This document shows positions 14,850-14,866 of a DNA stretch of 14,866 nucleotides, in pieces. This stretch comes from UBA1181 sp045639525. Its GTDB lineage: Bacteria; Bacteroidota; Bacteroidia; Bacteroidales; Paludibacteraceae. Position 1 is the stretch's first letter; every line of letters starts with the position of its first letter. The stretch is taken from assembly GCA_045639525.1 (NCBI GenBank), contig JAZUDI010000013.1, forward strand, positions 1 to 14,866, written 5' to 3'. Under the pieces are notes generated by a model. That model was not told the DNA's origin and made no database searches. It saw nothing but the letters and a program-made list of their open reading frames with translations. The position numbers and the translations under genes are program-made.

Positions 14850-14866
14850 AAATCAAACAATTAATG

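Overview
The window looks like chromosomal DNA of a member of the Bacteroidales (Bacteroidetes); I cannot name the genus. The reasons are: -7 promoter boxes of the TAnnTTTG type instead of TATAAT; start codons without a clear Shine-Dalgarno sequence; a long, N-terminally extended NusB; the gene order nusB-yajC-ybbR-coaE; and a PstC with an extra periplasmic segment.

Layout. (1) 1-1384: an AT-rich accessory-looking stretch. It holds what may be the remains of a ~50-residue small protein broken by one frameshift (75-226) and a 348-residue CoiA-like protein with a zinc-finger and nuclease-like layout (241-1287, +). (2) 1385-4282, minus strand: a housekeeping operon nusB-yajC-ybbR-coaE, with very small gaps and one TAATG overlap. 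(3) 4476-10421, minus strand: a phosphate-uptake operon read in the order OprP-like porin, pstS, pstC, pstA, pstB, phoU. It starts at a promoter at 10342-10421 and ends at a hairpin terminator at 4476-4514. A terminator-like hairpin between pstS and pstC probably reduces read-through, so that PstS exceeds the permease. (4) 10446-14758: two further phosphate carriers transcribed divergently, a PiT-family transporter with a C-terminal cytosolic extension (minus) and a Na+/phosphate cotransporter with a C-terminal PhoU-like domain (plus). Each ends in a nearly identical terminator. A previously uncalled 34-codon single-helix membrane microprotein lies 10 bp upstream of the PiT gene. (5) 14784-14866: a terminator for a gene to the right on the minus strand and a perfect 10-bp inverted repeat.

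How it works together. Regions 3 and 4 form one phosphate-acquisition island: outer-membrane entry (porin), periplasmic capture (PstS), ATP-driven import (PstCAB) with PhoU control, and two secondary carriers. The three promoters that drive it share one design: a row of 7-bp elements at exact 11-bp spacing, then exactly 10 bp, then an nAnnTTTGC -7 box. This is the geometry of Pho boxes bound by PhoB/PhoP-type regulators, so the whole island is probably one Pho regulon. No PhoB/PhoR pair is present in the window.

The most interesting points are the three phased Pho-box promoters, the microprotein before the PiT carrier, the PstS-derived segment inside PstC, and the attenuator between pstS and pstC. 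No rRNA, tRNA, CRISPR array or complete insertion sequence was seen.
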